From positions 7,693,828-7,757,827 of the forward strand of contig NC_067123.1 of the NCBI RefSeq assembly GCF_021347895.1: DNA of 64,000 nt. Direction: 5' to 3'. The notes under the pieces were generated by a model. The model saw only the letters and a program-made list of their open reading frames with translations, ran no database searches and had not been told where the DNA came from. The stretch's first letter is position 1, and each line of letters starts with the position of its first letter. The position numbers and the translations under genes were made by a program. The DNA comes from Acanthochromis polyacanthus. Taxonomy: Eukaryota; Chordata; Actinopteri; Pomacentridae. Of this stretch, positions 48,600 through 60,990 are shown one piece after another.

Positions 48600-49620
48600 C
48601 CCGAGGGATTTTTGCTCCCGTCACATTTTTACTCACTGTGGGCTCATTTTTTACTGCTATAGAAAGTCCTGGACCTTTATGGAAACAAAACCAACCCTGT
48701 GCACATGTTACCAATATCTGGGAGAAAAAAAAGATTCTTCACACACTCTACATATTTTACTACAGACACTACAGTTAAAAATTTGGGGTCAACCAAGCAA
48801 TTCCATTTTTACCATGAAAACTCACACTTTTATCCATGTTCTAACATAACTGCACAAGGGTTTTCTAATCATCAATGAGCCTTTCAACACCATTAGCTAA
48901 CACAATGTAGCATTAGAACACAGGAGTGATGGTTGCTGGAAATGTTCCTCTGTACCCCTATGGAGATATTCCATTAGAGAGTTTCCAGCTAGAATAGTCA
49001 TTTATCATATATTAACAATGTCTGGACTGGATTTATCATTCATTTAATGTTATCTTCATTGGAAAAAAAAAAAAAAAGATTTACTTTTAAAAATAAAGAC
49101 ATTTCTGAGTGACCCCAAACTTCTGAACACTAGTGTACCTTTACACAGCTTATGCAGACTAGTTGCGGTTCACACTGCTCTAGAAAGATGTTTCACCATG
49201 CTGAATGTCTTCCAACAGCTTGCTCCTTTGTGTACCGTTTTTTAAGACATGCTACATTTATTTTATTGATCAATTATGTTTTATTTTAGCCTCGTTTTTG
49301 TTATTTCATTATTGGTCACAGCTGATTCCTCCATGACATCTTGGTTGTGATGAGGAGTGCAGAATTTTCAGATTTTACAGGATCAGTTTAGTGCAAATGG
49401 TTAAGTTTTGGTGTTTTTTTTTTTTTTAAATTGAGACTTTTAGAATATGACCTGTTTGAGATATTGTGATTTTCAACTTAGATTTGTTTATTCTTCCTGA
49501 CAGAAAATGTACATCACACATGAGAACCTCAGGGTTTCTGGCTCAGATAAATGGTGCCATTTTGCCCATTTTTATAAATGATAAAAAAAAATAAAATAAA
49601 CATACCTTTAAAGCCCACCT
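48600..49620 (+). repeat. ~0.8 kb repeat unit, cluster 5, interrupted
   Basis: Landmarks: ACTCACTGTGGGCTCATTTTT (48631), AGATGTTTCACCATGCTGAATG (49186) and TTGGTCACAGCTGATTCC (49312). A Tc1-like MITE (48770-49137) splits it. Removing the MITE restores the spacing seen in other units. Confidence 0.7.
48770..49137 (-). mobile_element. Tc1/mariner-like MITE, copy B
   Basis: Reverse-oriented copy of the element at 2350-2713, 368 bp, with TA at both ends and termini AATTTGGGGTCA and TGACCCCAAACTTCTGAACA. It contains a run of 15 A at about 49063-49077. Confidence 0.8.
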
Positions 49621-50522
49621 TCAGGTTTTGGGCTACAGAGTGTTATGTGTTTCAGCTCTAGTCTCTGGCAATGATACTTGTGTTGTGTTTTTTTATGTTC
49701 TTTTACTGCTGAAGCTACTTGTGTTGGATCTCTTTAGCTTGCAGACATCCACTTTCCAACTATTCAGATCCAAACAATGTCTGAACACTTCCGGCGCACC
49801 TGTTTTCCACCAACTTCTTCATCTTTTGGTCCTGCCTTTATAGTCCTGTCTGCTCTTCACCCACCTTCTTTTAACATGCAAATGAGCCTTGTTTTAGAAG
49901 AAAGGGAACCTCGCCGGTGGATGTGCGGTGATTGGTGGTTCAGGTCTTGTTGTACTTTATGTGACAAATTAATTAAGATCAGTTCTGTACTGAGAACACA
50001 CTCCAGTCCAGTCTTTTCATGGCACACTGCTCGCCTCTATGATAGAACATCAAACCTTTAGTCTGTTCATCTCTGAAAACCCTTTTCTTTCATTTACAGC
50101 CACTTTGAAACCCCGTCTACAGTTGACTTGATTTCGTGGCTGTATTTAAGTTGTCAGGCTGAGCCCCCTTGTCTTTTGTTGAAGAGCTTCAACATGGCCA
50201 TGACCACACCTGCTGCTACTTGTGGTTTGGTCGTATTATGTGACACAGAAACCCCCCAACCGACAACAGCTGCTGCGTCTGAGGCCCGACAGCGAAGCAC
50301 GTCAGGCTGGGTTAGAATCACCTACAGTCTTTAACTCTCTAAATTACTGCTGAGGTTAAACTGCTTAACCACATTTAAAGTCAGCAGGAAGATGTAACCA
50401 TCACAAAGGTCATTAACTCCTCCTGCACTGGATCGCCTAAACCTGGGCAACTCATCAGAAAATACCTTTAAAGTGTAACATTTATGTATTAAAATGGCCA
50501 ATAAACCCTCACTTTAACTGGT
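49621..50522. other. Non-coding stretch
   Basis: No gene recognised. Confidence 0.35.
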
Positions 50523-50692
50523 CGAGGCAAATAGCTGCCATCCCTGAACCTGGTTCTGCTGGAAAAAGTGTTTTTTCCTCCCACTTGTTTTCTCTATAAT
50601 ATATTAAAAGGTCTTGACCTTCATATGTGATGTACCGTGAGATGACTTATGTTGTGAATTGGCGCTGTACACGTTATTGAATTGAACTGACT
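50523..50692 (+). repeat. Common fish interspersed repeat, 3' tail
   Basis: The order AATAGCTGCCATCCCTGAAC, CTGGTTCTGCTGGA, TTTTTTCCTCCCACTTG and GAATTGGCGCTGTACACG, then ATTGAATTGAACTG is the familiar fish repeat ending 'TTTGGCGCTATATAAATAAA ATTGAATTGAA'. Family recalled from general knowledge; LINE or SINE origin unresolved. Confidence 0.65.
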
Positions 50693-50810
50693 TACATTGC
50701 TCTAGATGTTTTCAACAAAACCTTGAGAAAACTATAATTAACCACGCCTGACGTACATGTCAGCAGGGTTACTGCATTCGCTTAGGTATCTGGCTGGCTG
50801 GGTAAGTATG

Positions 50811-51026
50811 TACACACGTGGACAAAATTGTTGGTACCCCTCAGTTAAAGAAGGAAAAACCCACAATTCTCACTGAAATCACTTGAAACTCACAAAAGTA
50901 ACAATAAATAAAAATTTATTGAAAATTAAATAATCAAAATCAGCCATCACTTTTGAATTGTTGATTAACATAATTATTTAAAAAAACAAACTAATGAAAT
51001 AGGGCTGGACAAAAATGATGGTACCC
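50811..51026 (+). repeat. Tc1 copy 2 left terminal inverted repeat (IR/DR)
   Basis: Outer site near 50819-50841 and inner site TGGACAAAAATGATGGTACC near 51006-51025; inverted match at 52233-52447. Confidence 0.9.
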
Positions 51027-51031
51027 ATAAC

Positions 51032-52087
<1,056 letters not shown>

Positions 52088-52232
52088 TCACCAAACAGCA
52101 GGGTGACTACTTGTCTCCCTTTAAATAGGAAGACTGACTGATTATGAGTTTGGAAACACCTGTGATGTCAATTAAATGACACACCTGAGTTAATCATGTC
52201 ACTCTGGTCAAATAGTTTTCAATCTTTTATAG

Positions 52233-52447
52233 AGGTACCATCATTTTTGTCCAGGCCTGTTTCATTAGTTTGTTTTTTTAAATAATTATGTTAATCAACA
52301 ATTCAAAAGTAATGGCTGTTTTTGATTATTAATTTTCAATAAATTTTTATTTATTGTTACTTTTGTGAGTTTCAAGTGATTTCAGTGAGAATTGTGGGTT
52401 TTTCCTTCTTTAACTGAGGGGTACCAACAATTTTGTCCACGTGTGTA
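52233..52447 (-). repeat. Tc1 copy 2 right terminal inverted repeat (IR/DR)
   Basis: Inner site GGTACCATCATTTTTGTCC near 52234-52252 and outer site GGTACCAACAATTTTGTCC near 52420-52439. It has a small deletion relative to copy 1 around 52327-52332. Confidence 0.9.
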
Positions 52448-54203
52448 TGTGTGTATGTCTGTTCAGATATATGGGCGTGGTTTTGCCATCTACTGAGGGC
52501 TGGTCTAGTTATATTCAATATAATGTTAAATTTTTGTGGCCTGTCAATGGCTTCATATCTCCTTTACCTGCCCTTATAATTTGACAAACATCAGGTGGTA
52601 TGTCACCAAATACAGAGATAAATCTAAAGAAACTGTGATGCTAGCTAGCTAGGTTTTCTATTGTTTTTTTCCATGATGTTTTATTTGCTCATGCTGATCA
52701 TTTTAGTATGATTTATTTATTTATTTTTTGCCATGGATAACATCTCTTAGCTCCTCCACAGCTGAAATCTCCACATATCTGCTACAGGAGCTGCAGGATT
52801 GCTGACTCATTTAATGCTAGGTTAGCGGTTAATGTTAGCTAATGTGGCTTTTTCATTAGCTTATCATGAATTTAAGAGGCTAAATGTGTTGGGAATAAAA
52901 ATATGATATAAGACTTTGCCCTTAAACATGACTAAGTAGATTTTTGTTGTCAATTAGCTTTATACTACTAAAAGAGACTCCAGTAAATAAAGGAAATAAA
53001 TCTCTTCAACAAACGTTTATTGAAAATTTTACTCGTGAATGCCCAACAGATTAATTTAAATAAGACATTAAAATGATCTACCTACCTGCTCCCTTTAATA
53101 GATTTCCCTCTTAACCTCAACAGAAACACATCTTGACATTTTTCTTGCTCTTCTCTACACCTTCAGCCATCATGCTAGCTAACATCTGATATTAGCTGGC
53201 AGCTAGGTGGTGCTTTATCTGAATGGCTAAAAGGTGTGAATACATTGCTCATGCGTGCAGGCCTCTGCGTGATTCATCATTCTAAAAAAGATTATTCTCA
53301 TTCATTGCATTTCAGGCAGGTTTTTGGTGTTCATTGCTCATGTTACCATTATGACGATGAATAAATTTGTCGGCCCTATATTTGATTGAGGATTTTAGTC
53401 TTGAAAAGTTGTCAGGAGTTGGTTGTTAAGTTTGTGGCTAGCAGAATTGCGTCCAGAAGTCGTTATCTTTGAATTGGTTATAATTCTGGATAAAGGAATG
53501 AACTTGTGAACTGTGTTATAGATCTGTTGTTTGCGTTGCTTTCTCCAGAGTTGGTCGTCTTTTTGTCTGACTGCCCTCCACCATCTGCAGCTCCTCTTTC
53601 ATACTCTTAACCTCAGTGAGGGGCCCAGCAGCAGGTTTTCCCTTAAAACTGAGGTGATAAGTGGACTTCTGTTCCTGTTTTTGAGTGTTTCTAGTCTCTG
53701 TTTATCTGCTGTTACCTGCTGCAGGAGAGCGATGTTCGATCAGAAAACTCCATAATTTGCTGAAGGTGGAGTAGCTGACAGTCTTCATTCTTACCTGTTG
53801 TTTTCGATCTTTTTACCTGTTCGCTGTGGTTACATGTTGTGTGCTGCAAGGCTTGATTCTTGTCGTTTATCTGCTTCAGTTCACTATGAGGTCTTTTTTT
53901 TCCCTCTTTGTGTTTCTGTGCCAAAGAGAATCTGTGTCAGTGTCCTCGGTGTTAACAGCAGGGTTATGTTTTCTTTAGGTTCATGAACCGAACACCAAAG
54001 TTCTTGACTCCTTGAGTCCTGATTCTCTTACCATTTAAAATGGCTCTAAAACAGTTATTTTATTAATTAGTTTAAAATAATTTTATGCAATTACAAGGCA
54101 GAAAATTTATTGTCAACTCAATCAGTTATTTCTTGACTTTGGCTTCTTACATGTCACTATGTTTTTGTTTTTGGCTCTTTGATTTGACAGTTTCGATTTT
54201 ATG
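52448..54203. other. Non-coding stretch
   Basis: No gene or element recognised. Frames at 53531-53986 overlap on opposite strands and lack domains. Confidence 0.4.
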
Positions 54204-54375
54204 TAGTGGTGCAACGGATCGTCATTGATCCGTCATGATCCGTTCGGATCGACGTCATCGGTTCGGCACACACATGACCCGCGGATCGATTTCTGAAAAA
54301 AAAAAAAAAAAAGTTGTGCTCCGTCCGCATGCAGCTTGTGGCGAGCGGAGAAAGGAAGAGAGCAGACATGGCGAG
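54204..54375 (+). mobile_element. Truncated hAT end, TAGTGGTGCAACGGATC family
   Basis: Begins TAGTGGTGCAACGGATCGTC with repeated GATCCGTCATGATCCGTTCG motifs, then a run of 18 A and a GC-rich leader ending ACATGGCGAG. This resembles the 5' end of a hAT element up to a transposase start codon. It is cut off where the next hAT end begins. Confidence 0.6.
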
Positions 54376-54416
54376 TAGGGCTGGCCCAAATAGTGGTTTC
54401 TGGCCTCCGAAGATAT
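54376..54416 (+). mobile_element. Truncated end of TAGGGCTGGCCC hAT family
   Basis: TAGGGCTGGCCCAAATAGTG, then GTTTCTGGCCTCCGAAGATA matches the first ~40 bp of the element at 56653 and of the solo end at 31583-31688, then diverges. It joins directly onto the preceding hAT end. Confidence 0.7.
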
Positions 54417-55973
54417 TTTTTTTCTTTTCTCCAAAGTGATGTCTTTAAATGTCTTATATTCAATTTACTATGATGTAACACATGGAAAAGCTGCATATGT
54501 AAGCCGAAGTGAACTTTAATCAATTATTAAAACTGATTGAATTTCTTCTGATTGCGTACTTCATGTGTTCTTGCTCCCCTTATTATCTCTTATTACAAGA
54601 CTGTCTATATTTTATTTCTTTACTTTATGAATGGAGCAGATGTTGCATGTGTGTGACAGTGAGTCATCCATTACGTTGGTGTGTATTTTCTCATTATTTA
54701 TGCGTTTCCTGCACATCTCTGTTTCCCTGTTGCTGCTTTTAGCCACGATGACAAAACTCAGCCTTGAGTCACTCTTCCTCTTTATTCATTTTGTTAAAAC
54801 ATACACTAAAAACTGTCATTATGCAGATTCTTTTGGGTTTTTTGAGCTGTGAGGCCACATGGACTTTTTGTTGTTTGCAACAGAAACAAACAAAGCCTTA
54901 AATATCTTTCCTTCTTTATTTCTTCCTCTTTTGTTTCTATTTCAGTGAACGGAGGCATAGTCTGATTCAAGATAACCAGAAACCTACACACAGAATTTCC
55001 TTTGAAGCATGTAATTTGGGTTTAGGCACCCAAAGTGCTGCCAGACAAGGACAAGAGGACATTTTAGTCTGACTTTGTCCGAATCTCGTACAAGAGGTCC
55101 TTGTTTTACCGGCTCCTGCGGTAAAATCAGTAAGCTGCCGTGTGTGGCTCAGTTTATCATAATCCAGTCACATGAATGGTTTTTGACTTTGTTACAAACC
55201 CAACATTGGCTCCATTGTCGTCTGATATCATGCGTTTGTTTTTGGCCCACACGGTCACGGGTATGAAGTTGTTTGCGAATTGGATTAACTTGGATTGAAG
55301 GGATGAAAGTGTGGATTATAAAGATCTTCTTTGCCTTTTCTTTTCCTTTGGCTCATATGAAAACATCAAGTTTGGAGACATGTTTTCTGAATTGTACTGT
55401 CTGAGGTGATTAAGTGAAAGACATCTGAGTGATTGATTGCACTGGAGTGACGCCTGGCTGCAGAAATTACCTTAATGAGAGGGAGGTGCTCCATCGTTTG
55501 AGTGTTTTTAAAGGGAGGAGACAGTTCTGACATCAGGTTTGTACAAAGAGTGTAAATTAAGTCGCTTGTTTGGATGGTAGGTCCACCTGGGAAGCAGGGC
55601 GGGACAGCTGGCTCATGGGCAAAAGAGAGTTCGGAGTCGAGCACAGCAGGTAGACGAAGCCGGTGTGTGATCGTCTAAGTGTTCGTCTGGACGGTTAATT
55701 TCGTTCACTTGGCCTCGAGTTCTTGTTCTCAAACCAATCTTTTAATCCACTAGAACAACCCTGGCTGGTGACAATCCCTCACTACAAACACTTGTTGTTA
55801 CACAATGACACAAGCAGCAAATGCTATGAGTAGAAACTGCAACCAGAAAATGCAAAAAAAAAAAAGGTTAGTAAACAGAAGCATATATGAACGTTATCAG
55901 CACTAATTTGATTCCTTCCTTGTCTGCAATATTGCACCAAAGTGGCATTATTAACCTCAGATCCACTGTGTAT
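54417..55973. other. Non-coding stretch
   Basis: No gene recognised. A poly-A run of about 11 lies near 55855. Confidence 0.35.
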
Positions 55974-56470
55974 ACTGTAAAAAAATGTTTTGAACTGTGA
56001 TTTATTTTTAACAATAAACGATTATTTTAAATATTTCCCCAATTTTGTTAAATTGCAAATAATAACTTGTAAAATCACAGAAAAGAAGCTTTAATTTACA
56101 AGTTAACTGTCGGCATCACAAATCTTTATTCTGAATACAGATTTTTATTTTTGTGCCATTTGACACTAAAATTACAACATTTTACTCTGTTTAAAAGTGC
56201 AAAAAATACGAATATTTGCTGTTTTTGAAAGAAAAATATTTATATTGAGGGTTGAAAAATGGTAAATAATTTTAAAACTGCTGTTTAACAAATATTTTGT
56301 TCATGTACAATTACTAGTAAAATGCCAGAAAAATAGGATTAATTTACGTGTTGACAGTAAAAGAAAAACACGCTGAGAAGTCACATACACATGAATGATA
56401 AACGTGATGTCATTTGTCCAGTAGAAACGTCATTGTTGACATCTGAAATGTTCTTTTTTATTAGAAAGAA
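55974..56470. repeat. AT-rich CACTGTAAAA-family block 6
   Basis: Begins ACTGTAAAAAAATG and repeats the phrases CTTGTAAAATCACAG, GACACTAAAATTACAAC, GAAAGAAAAATATTTATATT and TGAAAAATGGTAAATAATTT seen in the 20.8 kb block. Confidence 0.55.
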
Positions 56471-56652
56471 ATATCTGTAAATAAATATTGGCATGTAGTT
56501 GCTGGATCAGATTTCCTTTAGAAGTCTGTGCAGTGCATGTAGTAGAGTCCACATGTGGTGCGGAGTCAAGTGGTGTTTTCAGTGGTGAAATATGGGCCCA
56601 TTATTTTTCCTTTTCAATAAAACATCACCACACTATCGACGTATATACGCAT

Positions 56653-57236
56653 TAGGGCTGGCCCGAATAGTGATTTCTGGCCTCCGAATATTCGGGCCTT
56701 ACTAAAGACGAATATCCGAATATTTGTTCTGCCCCGTAACGTCCGACGGGGTGGGGGCTTGTGGCGGAGAAGGCCCGAATCTTCGGATCCGTTCGTCTGG
56801 TCTCCCGGGTCCAAATTTTGCCTTCGTTTTGTCTTCAGTTAAACTGAAGAATTCCCAAACAGCGGAGGTCTTCAGCATCTTGACGTTAGAGAAGGCAGCC
56901 ACCCTGCCATTCGGGTGGTGGTAACAAACACGAATGGAGGAGCCGAGATGAGCCGAAGTGGGCTGAAGGCGAAGAGAAGAGATGAGCTCCGAATATTTAC
57001 GTCTGGGGGGGAAGAAGGGGGGAAGAAGGGGTGATCACCTAGACATATGTGTATATGTTTATGTGATCACAAGATGAGATGAGCCGATGTGAGCGGAAGG
57101 CGGAGGGAAGACAGTAACGCTGCATATTCTTTCCGTCCGGTAATGTCCGACCAAAGTGGGGGGTGGGGAGGTATTCGGATACGAAAATTAATATCCGGAT
57201 ACCGCCGTAGCGAACGGATATTCGGGTCCAGCCCTA
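56653..57236 (-). mobile_element. Non-autonomous hAT element, 584 bp, perfect 8-bp TSD
   Basis: Ends TAGGGCTGGCCCGAATA and TATTCGGGTCCAGCCCTA, flanked by an exact 8-bp duplication ATACGCAT (56645-56652 and 57237-57244). CGAATATT/ATCCGAATAT motifs recur near both ends. GC-rich interior with GGGGGGGAAGAAGG runs near 57004-57030. A transposase stub lies on the minus strand. Related fragments are at 30273, 31583 and 54376. Confidence 0.92.
56810..56902 (-). pseudogene. hAT transposase N-terminal stub (SAVWEFFSL)
   Basis: The minus frame opens MAAFSNVKMLKTSAVWEFF, then SLTEDKTKAKF. The VWEFF-x-L start followed by a short acidic linker is what precedes the first Cys pair of a BED finger in hAT transposases. 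The sequence then switches to unrelated Pro-rich coding, so the deletion that made this element cut just before the CxxC. No catalytic part remains. Confidence 0.5.
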
Positions 57237-57244
57237 ATACGCAT

Positions 57245-58205
57245 ATCTATAAATAAGATTTGCTGATAGATCGATACCCAGAATTTTTTACTTACTAGTG
57301 TTTTGCATTGGCTCCAGAAATCCAGTATCAGTCAGAACAGTTTCATTGTCTGGTTTTGTTTTTTCAAACTCTATCTCCATTGCAGCGTTTTCAGCTGAAT
57401 CTAGCATAAAACCACAAACACCTTAAATAGTCACTAAACGCTCTCAAATCTGACGTCTCCTCCCGTCTGACAGACCTCCGTGGTTTGTGTGGACGCTCAG
57501 CTGGCAGAAAAACCCACATTTTATCTTGAATTTATGCAGAAAAAGCCAGATCTTGACTTTAATGCGTCACTTCAGATTGTTGAAGTCTGGAGGTGAAACC
57601 GCTGCCCCAGTAAACGCTCCAACTCTCCCAAAAATAACTCTGAGGCAGCATCTGTTTGACTCAGCCTTTCTGGCTTTGTGGTTGGCCATGATTAGTGGAG
57701 CAGAAGTCACGCCAAAGTGTACTTAATGTTGTAATTATTATCGATTATTAGCTAATTAGGTTACATATTTGTATGTGCTGTAGTTAAAAATAAATTTAAT
57801 TCCCTGACCTCCTCAGTGAACGAGCAGCGCCATGAAACCACTAAAAAACTAACAGCCTGAAGCTGCTGTTGGGTTTTTCCAAATGTAAATATGAATGGCA
57901 AAATGCTGACATCTTCTAACTGTTAATCCAGACCTCCTCGTCCTGTTTCTTAGCAGTAGAAACCCGTGAGTGGAGATGATTTGTTGATCAATCTGCTGTT
58001 ATTTAACCAGCCAATAGCAGCGTTGCATTGTTTAGTGTCGCGAGCAGACGAGTTGGCCGACTGAACTTCAAAGCCTGTTGATCAGGTTACGTAAACGTCT
58101 GGAGGTTAACGTGAGACCTGATTGGCTGCCAGAATCAGCAGAGAAGGAGTTTCTGTAGCAGCTTTAACCTAAAAGAAGAAACAACACATTAAATCTGTTC
58201 TCATG
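57245..58205. other. Non-coding stretch
   Basis: No gene or element recognised. Confidence 0.35.
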
Positions 58206-59087
58206 CACTGTAAAAAAAAAATCTATTTTTTTAACTGTTTATAAATCAGTTTTTTTCTAGATGACTAGTAAAAATGATCTTTTAATTTACTAATTAACCA
58301 CAATAAACATGCCTAAATGTCAATAATGTTACAATACAATAACGCCACATCAAAAATCTGAATTTTGACAAATAATATTTACATTTTTACAGTGTTTGAC
58401 TATAAACTTGTGCTATTTTATGTGTTTTATAAATCAGAAAAAAATCAATATATTACAGGTGTTATTTGGAAGAAAAAAATTTTATTTTAAGAACTGAAAA
58501 ATAGTTTAAAAATTTCATTTTTTTCTTTTGTGAATTTACAGAATTGCAGATATTTAGTTACACACAAAAGTTTTGATTTACTGACTTTAATAATAGCTTT
58601 AATAATAACTTTAAAAATAATTTTATACATAATTATTTCTTTTAGAATGTGTGGCCATAAAATTGCACAATTTTCACTTCATTTAAATCAGCGAAAATAT
58701 TATTTTACAGATTTTTGCTGTTATTTCAGAGAGCAATTGTGTATACGAAAGGTAGATTGGTAAATATTTGTAAATATATTTTCTATAACTGTTGTTTTAA
58801 CAGATAAATTACAGATAATAGGTCATAAAACAGAAAAATATTTTCTGTTAACTGTAAAATAAAATTAAACAATGACTTCTATGTTTTCTTTCAAATTTTT
58901 AAATTTAAAAAAGGTAATTTGTTGTTTTTGGATGTTTGACTGTAGTATTGCACAATTTTAACTGTATTTAAACCAGCAAAAAATATAATTACAGATTATT
59001 TCTCTTATTCTTATATGTTGTTATTAAGTTTTTCACCATTCTAGCATTTTTTTAATTTTTAAAACATTTTTTACAGTATTTTTTGTA
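58206..59087. repeat. AT-rich CACTGTAAAA-family block 7
   Basis: The most complete block: it starts CACTGTAAAAAAAAAATC and ends ACATTTTTTACAGTA near 59078, so both inverted ends are visible. Inside are GTGGCCATAAAATTGCAC, TTTAAATCAGCGAAAAT and TTTGACTGTAGTATTGCAC phrases at rough intervals. No coding potential. Confidence 0.6.
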
Positions 59088-59112
59088 CTGTGTAGTTCAC
59101 CGTAGTTTGCAG

Positions 59113-59175
59113 TTGGTTTTTACTGAAGCCCCTTGGATTACCATGACCTTGATGACTGAGAATCTTCTCAGAAAT
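59113..59175 (+). repeat. Short dispersed repeat, second copy
   Basis: Matches 18063-18124 (ATTACCATGACCTTGATGAC with flanks). Confidence 0.45.
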
Positions 59176-60125
59176 AGTCCGTTTCTTAATTTTACATGCA
59201 ACACACACAGTCATCACCCAAAAATACCAGCTTTCCCTCTCTAGCAGTCTCATTACTACGCTGTTACAACACAGTGCTGATCTCAGTGGGATTAACCCAG
59301 ATTAATGAAGGTGGAATAGTTAGAAAAAGACGCTATGATCAAATCATACTGAGCAAAGCCGTCTTTATTCCAGTTTATCTGAGCAGCAGAGAAGTGATCT
59401 GACCTGCTGTAATGATATCAGAGTGCCGTCATATCTGCTCAGCTTTATGTGTTATTGCCATTTAAGGTTATAATAAATATAATAACGTCACCATGAACCA
59501 CTGTGGCAGATCAAGTGATCACATGAGATAAAGCACGACCGCACGTTTCTCTGTGAATCACTTCTGTTCAGGAAGCAGTAAAACACTCATTCATCCAGTA
59601 ATATCCATTATAAGGCAGCGTATCGTGGCCTTGATATGATATTAGCTTAAAATAGCTTTTCAGTAGATGTGACCTGAATGCAAAATAAATCTGAATGGAC
59701 GTAGCTGCTCATGCTAATAATAGCTTTTCATGGGTTTAAATTATTTTATTTTAGTGGAGGATGAATGAAGCTATCAGAGAGATGAAGGGTGATTTCTGTT
59801 TTTCTGCTTCAGAGTGTAAAGATGTGGTTTTGAGGGATGGATGTGCCAAAGGGAGGAGATTAGCAAAGCGCAAAAACGTTTCAGCTCCAGCCAAATTCAC
59901 TCAACCGTCCTAATAATAGGCACATTTTAAAGGCAATAGTGATGCTTTCAGGTCCTGTTGATTTCGTTCAGCGCCATGAATATCACATGTAAGACATAAA
60001 GTAGAAACTCTTATGTACATCTGCTTATCACTGAATATCAACACCTGCTTTGGATGTTATCATACTATTCATTAAGTGTTGTCTTTCCCATACACATGAT
60101 CCAGATAAGACCACCTTCACATCAG
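59176..60125. other. Non-coding stretch
   Basis: No feature recognised. Confidence 0.35.
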
Positions 60126-60420
60126 GGTCTAGAGCAGTTCAGGGGCCACATTCAGCCCACTTTGATCCCCAGTGACCAGTAAAATCAGAGCATAGTAACC
60201 TATAAATAACCACAACTCCAAATCTTTCCTTTGTTTTAGTGCAAAAAAATTACATTCTGAAAATGTTCACAGTTAATTAAAGAATTATCTTTTTACAAAA
60301 CATCATGAACATCCTGACCTTCTTAAGAACAATAAGTTCAATTTCAACAACGTTATGTTTCAGTTTATCATTTACACATTCAATTTATAGATCACGGAGT
60401 GTAAATTTAGCCAGCCACAA
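60126..60420 (+). repeat. Decayed interspersed repeat (GGGCCACATTCAGCCCA)
   Basis: The order GGGGCCACATTCAGCCCAC, ACCTATAAATAACCACAACT, TTTTAGTGCAAAAAAATTAC and TTTCAGTTTATCATTTACAC is familiar from a fish dispersed repeat. Recalled, not verified; class unknown. Confidence 0.45.
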
Positions 60421-60675
60421 TTGAAAAGAAATAGATTTAAGTATCAGAGTAGTGTTCCCATACTCAATGTAAAAGTCGTGCTGCTGACTTACTGGTCCAA
60501 TCCTGTCTCTTTTTGTGGACCTTGTGGCTCTTTCAAGCTAAAAGCCTTCTCTACTACTCCACCGTTTTACCTTTCAGGAAGAAAATCTCTTGGTTCCCAA
60601 GCAAAATTGTGTGAATGTTGGCGTTGGACTAATGGGCTGATAATATCCATATCAGAAGAAATTAATGAAAAAATT

Positions 60676-60990
60676 CAAGATTCAAGAACTTCATTGTCAC
60701 ATACAGCAGAAAGACAGCGGTTACCCTGAGTAATGAGATTCTTATTTAGTGAGTTCCCTCCACACAACTGAAATACCAAATAAAATAAAAAAAGATCAAA
60801 TTAATAGAATACAGTAAAAATTAAAGGAGATAAATATAGTTAACAATAAATTCTATGTGGAAATGTTGGCATCTTGTGCAATACTGTCAGATGTAAACGA
60901 GCAAAGAATATGTGCAATATATTGCTGTTTATACATATTGCTGGTGAGTCAGTGATTTAGCAGCCTGATGGCCGGTGGATAATTAGATTT
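60676..60990. repeat. Decayed LINE/SINE-type repeat (TTCAAGAACTTCATTGTCA)
   Basis: The order TTCAAGAACTTCATTGTCAC, GTAATGAGATTCTTATTTAG, GTGCAATATATTGC and TTAGCAGCCTGATGGCCGG matches a widespread fish repeat known for 'AAGAACTTTATTGTCAT' and 'CAGCCTGATGGC' blocks. Family unresolved. Confidence 0.55.
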
